Shown: in pieces, positions 20,801 to 23,078 of the stretch | Layout of the letters: every line of letters starts with the position of its first letter | Position numbering within the stretch: position 1 is the first letter of the stretch | NCBI RefSeq assembly: GCF_001949145.1 | Contig: NW_019091410.1 | Location: forward strand, 838,790-861,867 | DNA length: 23,078 nucleotides | Source: Acanthaster planci | Lineage: Eukaryota; Echinodermata; Asteroidea; Valvatida; Acanthasteridae | Direction of reading: 5' to 3' | Position numbers and translations under genes: made by a program | Notes under the pieces: generated by a model | What the model was told of the DNA's origin: nothing | What the model saw: only the letters and a program-made list of their open reading frames with translations | The model's database searches: none

Positions 20801-22803
20801 TATTCCAACAAATGCACAAAAAATGTTCTGCGGCGTCAAATTCACTTTGTTTCCACGTTTGCCTGAAATTTGAACCAGCCTGAAGCGTGTTCTTGTGCCA
20901 GTCGCCCAGCCAACACAATCAGCCCAGCATATCAATGTCTACCCAATAGCACAATCATTCGACCTTTTCCTTTAGCCGTCCTATTGGTGCGGGACACCCG
21001 TCGTCACAGAGGCAATCAACACCGACAGTTTTCCGATGGAGGTCCGGTCAGCCAATGAAGGGTTTTTTGAGGAGGAACCGTCAGGCATGCAAGCCGGGTT
21101 GCAAATTAGAAACCTGACCAAGGTATGACATGCACAGATCCTCTGAGCATTCCACGGGAAAAATATGTTAAATACATTGCCAAATGTTCAAACCAAAAAT
21201 AAGAAAAATTCAGATGATTAAATAAATATCTCCAATCAGACAACCATTTAGGTCATACAGATATTTGACCACCTCAGGCCCCACCCCTTCAAACTTGAAA
21301 TTTAGACAACTCTGAGGAAATCCAATTACCGTGGTGACACGTCACTCAGATATGTGTTGCATAGATTCTCAACTTGAGACATACATGTGTTTTCGGCCCC
21401 CCAGAAAGTTTGCTCCTTTTGGGTAGCCATGGCCCCCTGGATCTTGCCAGTGAATCAAAAACAAACAATCTCACATCGTACAAACATAAAAAATATCACC
21501 ATAGAATTTCTCTACAGATATTCTCCAAGAACAAAGCGGCTGTCAACGGCATCTCCCTGAACATGTACAAGGGCCAGATCACGGTCCTGCTGGGTCACAA
21601 CGGGGCGGGCAAGACCACCACCATGTCCATGCTGACCGGCTTCATCCCGCCCTCGGCAGGCACTGCCTTCCTCAATGGCTGCAGCATCAGGGGTAACTTG
21701 GAAGGTGTCCGGTCTAGCCTTGGACTCTGCCCACAGCATGATGTCTTATTTGACGACCTGACCGTGGAGGAACACCTGTACTTCTTTGGGAAAGTGAGTG
21801 ATGCATATTAATGAGCTGATACTCTTTGTCTCATTGGCCAGAATTTCACACTTAGCGGCATACATATTTATGTACTCATACTTTAACATCATTGGCCTAA
21901 AATATACATATCTACTGTATGAGTTTATTATACTTTATTATCATTGGTCAAAATTATGTATGCACATGTATTAGCTGAAATACTTTCATGTTGGGGGGGG
22001 GAATGCATTTGCATGCATATTTTATTATTGGCCAAAATTTCACATGTTGGACATTGTCTGTATGAAAAATTGTAGGCAATGTACATTGCTCTCAAGCGGT
22101 TCCCAACTGAGTTTTGCTCTGCAAGTAAAGTTTCCTAGCAAATCATTTCTGCTTAGAAGCTTTATGAAATGTGGGTCCATATTGTCTAATGAAGCCAAAA
22201 TACTGGTTTAAGTTTCAATCAAACTTACGTATATTGTACTATACTCAAGCGTCACTTCCCTGTTTACCAAATATTAGACTCCAGTGAAACAGAAATAATA
22301 AAATACTCTTCTTTGAATAAAATGCGTTCATTAATGTTGGACATGTCAAGACAGGGATACTTGTGTTCTGTCCCCGATAGAGACTCTCAGCAAAGTTATG
22401 AGAAGTTAAATGGTTTTATTTGTGTACCATTGTGAAAATTTCTCCTTGATATTGAAAAACTTTTCAGACAATGCCAGATCTCTTTTATTTTCATTTTTTT
22501 AATGCAGCTATGTATTTGTCCAATTTTCTTCAATGTACTCTTGCATATTAACATGTCTGAATTTGTTTACTGTTGAGTTATTCAACTGTTTAGTATAGCT
22601 TTAAAACTAATGACATTTTTATAATTACACTGTACTTTTGATTCAAGCTGAAAGGTCTGACATCCTCCGAAGTCAAGAAAGAATCAGATCACTACATTGA
22701 GGCAACCGGCCTGCAAGACAAGAGGAAACAGTACGCCAAATCTCTGTCTGGAGGAATGAGGCGCAAACTGTCGGTTGCCATTGCTCTGATCGCAGACTCC
22801 AAG
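14503..22803 (+). CDS. ABCA3-like full-size ABC transporter, 5' part (span of nine exons, residues 1-685)
   Basis: ABCA transporters move lipids across or within membranes. ABCA3 loads phospholipid into lamellar bodies and related late endosomal organelles. The nine exons join in frame to 685 codons covering TM1, the luminal loop, TM2-TM6 and NBD1 up to the signature motif. Hallmarks that match recalled human ABCA3 are EGFLA.Q.AVD before the RYPYPP block, EKE.RLKE.M.MMGL, VNVDDDF-like VSVDDDF, EAVFPG.YGVPQ, the Walker A GHNGAGKTT, CPQHD and LSGGMRRKLS. Human ABCA3 has 1704 residues, so Walker B of NBD1, the second membrane domain and NBD2 lie past the window. The start ATG has a strong context (A at -3, G at +4) and an in-frame TGA upstream at 14464-14466. 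It could equally be named after an ABCA3-related lineage paralogue, so I give no symbol. Confidence 0.95.
14867..15395. other. ABCA-like intron 1
   Basis: Donor gtaagt, acceptor cctctcttctgcccag, phase 1. The interior is plain AT-rich sequence with no feature I can support. Confidence 0.85.
15396..15668 (+). CDS. ABCA-like exon 2: large luminal loop
   Basis: It encodes AIGFDTEEELLAVMKLASSE through LFPFYQLPGPRNKDDMYGGV. The end corresponds to human ABCA3 LFPLFPNPGPRE…GGEPGY. One sequon (NLT) lies in the middle. Frame and homology require the exon to end CCA G at 15668, which leaves a GC donor (gcaagt). The phase is 1 at both ends. Confidence 0.95.
15669..16266. other. ABCA-like intron 2, GC-AG type
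   Basis: The donor reads CAG|gcaagt, the usual strong context for the minor GC class. The acceptor is atcaacag, phase 1. The nearest GT upstream or downstream would break the frame or drop the conserved GY(Y/I)REGF junction. No gene is seen inside. Confidence 0.88.
16267..16508 (+). CDS. ABCA-like exon 3: end of luminal loop and TM2
   Basis: The exon starts within GYYREGFLALQYAVDMAI (residues 213 on), matching human GYIREGFLAVQHAVDRAI. It then holds RYPYPP and TM2 at about residues 266-286 (LIMVSLVLVALGIAKNVAY). It ends EKEKRLK at donor gtaagg, phase 0. That cytoplasmic EKE-RLKE stretch is a signature of the A subfamily. Confidence 0.96.
16558..16752. repeat. Degenerate 12-bp minisatellite, unit accagtcacaag
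   Basis: About 16 imperfect units. Common variants are accagacacaag, accattcataag and accactcatagg. The array begins a few tens of bases after the exon 3 donor. Its reverse complement (cttgtgactggt) is the unit of the array at 17163-17712, so the two are inverted copies. Confidence 0.9.
17163..17712. repeat. 12-bp minisatellite, units cttgtgactggc and cttgtgaaggga, about 45 copies
   Basis: The array alternates two main subtypes plus gggtcctgtgaa and gggtcttatgaa variants. A higher-order period of 72 bp (six units) is visible: the block starting gggtcctgtaaaggg at 17316 recurs at 17388 with few changes. The unit length is a multiple of three, so long open frames appear on both strands without coding meaning. 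Confidence 0.95.
18350..18590 (+). CDS. ABCA-like exon 4: TM3 and TM4
   Basis: It opens EAMKMMGLANWVHWLAW, matching human EYMRMMGLSSWLHWSAW. TM3 is about residues 307-331 and is followed by the conserved FCVKV. TM4 is about 347-370 after the SDPS motif. It ends FSK at donor gtattt (18591), phase 1. Confidence 0.96.
18591..19181. other. ABCA-like intron 4
   Basis: Donor gtattt (weaker than the others), acceptor cgctcttctggccag, phase 1. It contains a candidate interspersed repeat at 18868-18980. No gene is seen. Confidence 0.85.
18868..18980 (+). repeat. Candidate degenerate interspersed (SINE-like) repeat
   Basis: The segment contains ccggtacccattt, gggaggcaag and aagtggcttgctcaag in this order. 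From memory, the order ggtacccattt … gaggcaa … aagtgccttgctcaag recurs as a dispersed repeat in several marine animal genomes. The copy has no clear ends and no target duplication that I can see. This is pattern memory, not a database match. Confidence 0.35.
19182..19355 (+). CDS. ABCA-like exon 5: TM5
   Basis: It encodes ANSAAVAAGVSWFITYMPYY and a hydrophobic stretch (TM5, about residues 378-399), then MTLPGKIASCLLSNTAMGLG. This matches human KLCSCLLSNVAMAMGAQLI. It ends GAA GGC ACA G at donor gtatgc, phase 1. Confidence 0.96.
19356..20237. other. ABCA-like intron 5, with a foldback element
   Basis: Donor gtatgc, acceptor tttttttctcaaaag, phase 1. It contains the 121-bp hairpin element at 19716-19836. 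No gene is seen otherwise. Confidence 0.88.
19716..19836. mobile_element. Foldback (MITE-like) element forming a long hairpin
   Basis: The left arm (19716-19767) and right arm (19786-19836) pair at about 41 of 52 positions by my alignment, around an 18-base loop. Perfect blocks include cttttgttcc/ggaacaaaag and cagggt-side caggg/ccctg. The left arm and loop recur at 7371-7437 in the TUG-like gene. No target-site duplication is evident. Confidence 0.8.
20238..20419 (+). CDS. ABCA-like exon 6: pre-TM6 segment and TM6
   Basis: It encodes EGVQWSNVHRPVSVDDDF, matching human MGIQWRDLLSPVNVDDDF. TM6 follows at about residues 453-473, then TWYVEAVFPGEYGVPQGW, the hallmark loop that precedes the first nucleotide-binding domain. 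It ends FFLK at donor gtaatt, phase 0. Confidence 0.97.
20420..20975. other. ABCA-like intron 6
   Basis: Donor gtaatt, acceptor cgaccttttcctttag, phase 0. A short tandem of gcaaaagttcaa(t/)t occurs near 20770-20798. No gene is seen. Confidence 0.88.
20976..21122 (+). CDS. ABCA-like exon 7: linker into NBD1
   Basis: It opens PSYWCGTPVV, matching human PSYWCGKP, directly after the exon 6 FFLK. It then holds an acidic variable linker (EGFFEEEPSG) and LQIRNLTK, the first strand of NBD1. Length is 147 bases, phase 0 at both ends. It is too short to stand out as an open frame and was placed by homology and splice sites. Confidence 0.95.
21123..21517. other. ABCA-like intron 7
   Basis: Donor gtatga, acceptor gaatttctctacag, phase 0. 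The open frame that runs into exon 8 from 21374 is intronic before 21518. No other feature is seen. Confidence 0.88.
21518..21793 (+). CDS. ABCA-like exon 8: NBD1 Walker A and Q-loop
   Basis: ABC ATPase core, residues 542-633. The Walker A is GHNGAGKTT (residues 567-575), preceded by GQITVLL as in human ABCA3. The Q-loop is LGLCPQHDVLFD with Gln614. LTVEEHLYFFGK closes the exon at donor gtgagt, phase 0. Catalytic Lys573 and the following Thr are present, so this half-site looks functional. Confidence 0.98.
21794..22647. other. ABCA-like intron 8
   Basis: Donor gtgagt, acceptor cttttgattcaag, phase 0. It begins with a degenerate repeat built around cattggcc, then plain AT-rich sequence. A nine-base G run lies at about 21993-22001. 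Confidence 0.88.
21831..22050. repeat. Degenerate repeat with four cattggcc-type cores
   Basis: The cores lie at 21832 (cattggcc), 21890 (cattggcc), 21942 (cattggtc) and 22026 (tattggcc), spaced 58, 52 and 84 bases. The first and last are followed by the related agaatttcacac and aaaatttcacat. A second shared word (attaatgagctgatact / tattagctgaaatact) precedes core 1 and lies between cores 3 and 4. The copies are heavily diverged. Confidence 0.55.
22648..22803 (+). CDS. ABCA-like exon 9: NBD1 helical subdomain and signature motif
   Basis: LKGLTSSEVKKESDHYIEAT leads to the ABC signature LSGGMRRKLSVAIALIADSK; LSGGM is at residues 666-670. It ends at donor gtagga, phase 0. The next exon, outside the window, should start with the Walker B strand (VxxLDEP). 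Confidence 0.97.
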
Positions 22804-23078
22804 GTAGGATGTTTTTAATGAGCTTACAACCGACCTTTCTAGGGCTGCATCCGAATCTGTTGTTTATAGCTAGGTCTAGGTCTTTACTCCTTCAGAAATA
22901 CGCGGAGACTCACAGACAATAGACCAAGCCGTAGCTCTTGAAGCCCGTTTCGGACATGGCCTAGATTTGGTGTTGTTTGAAAGTGGTTCAAAGGTGGGTG
23001 CATCATGGGATCTGTTTCAATAAAGAATAAGGGGCAAGCCATACAAGGTAGGCTCATAGTCATGGGCCCAATTTNCTC
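22804..23078. other. ABCA-like intron 9, truncated by the window end
   Basis: There is no coding exon before the end. One ambiguous base (n) occurs at 23075, three bases from the end, which suggests low-quality sequence or a contig edge. Confidence 0.85.

Overview
The window is animal nuclear DNA. Short GC-richer exons with clean GT-AG boundaries sit among long AT-rich introns that hold minisatellites and small foldback transposon remnants. It carries parts of two protein-coding genes, both on the + strand. The exon sequences are clearly metazoan, and the compact, repeat-studded layout would suit an invertebrate deuterostome such as a lancelet, hemichordate or echinoderm. The species cannot be fixed from this sequence.

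Region 1 (1 to about 8.8 kb) is the 3' part of a TUG/ASPSCR1 gene, the UBX-domain tether that binds p97/VCP and, in vertebrates, holds GLUT4 vesicles. I place one probable UBL2 exon (595-679), a low-complexity linker exon (about 3020-3527), a small exon (4128-4256), two exons that build the extended UBX domain (4828-5039 and 6192-6664), a basic C-terminal exon (7748-7870) and a proposed 11-bp terminal coding exon (8742-8752). Phases agree at every junction from 3527 onward. The first UBL half is expected upstream of the window, and the second half of UBL2 was not found.

Region 2 (about 8.8 to 14.5 kb) is intergenic, with no convincing gene. It holds a candidate TTAA-flanked piggyBac-type MITE (10271-10452) and a second MITE-like element with about 50-bp inverted termini (12194-12528).

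Region 3 (14503 to the end) is the 5' part of an ABCA3-like full-size ABC transporter. Nine exons encode the first 685 residues: the N-terminal sorting motif and TM1, the large luminal loop, TM2-TM6, and NBD1 through the Walker A, Q-loop and signature motif. The window ends in the intron before the expected Walker B exon. All nine exons join in frame, and intron 2 uses a GC donor. Intron 3 holds two 12-bp minisatellite arrays in opposite orientation.

The two genes lie head to tail. Both act in membrane or vesicle biology, but nothing here shows that they are co-regulated. I saw no wholly new protein system. The unusual content is structural: the proposed micro-exon terminus of TUG, the GC-AG intron, the inverted minisatellite pair, the TTAA MITE, and a foldback repeat present in introns of both genes.
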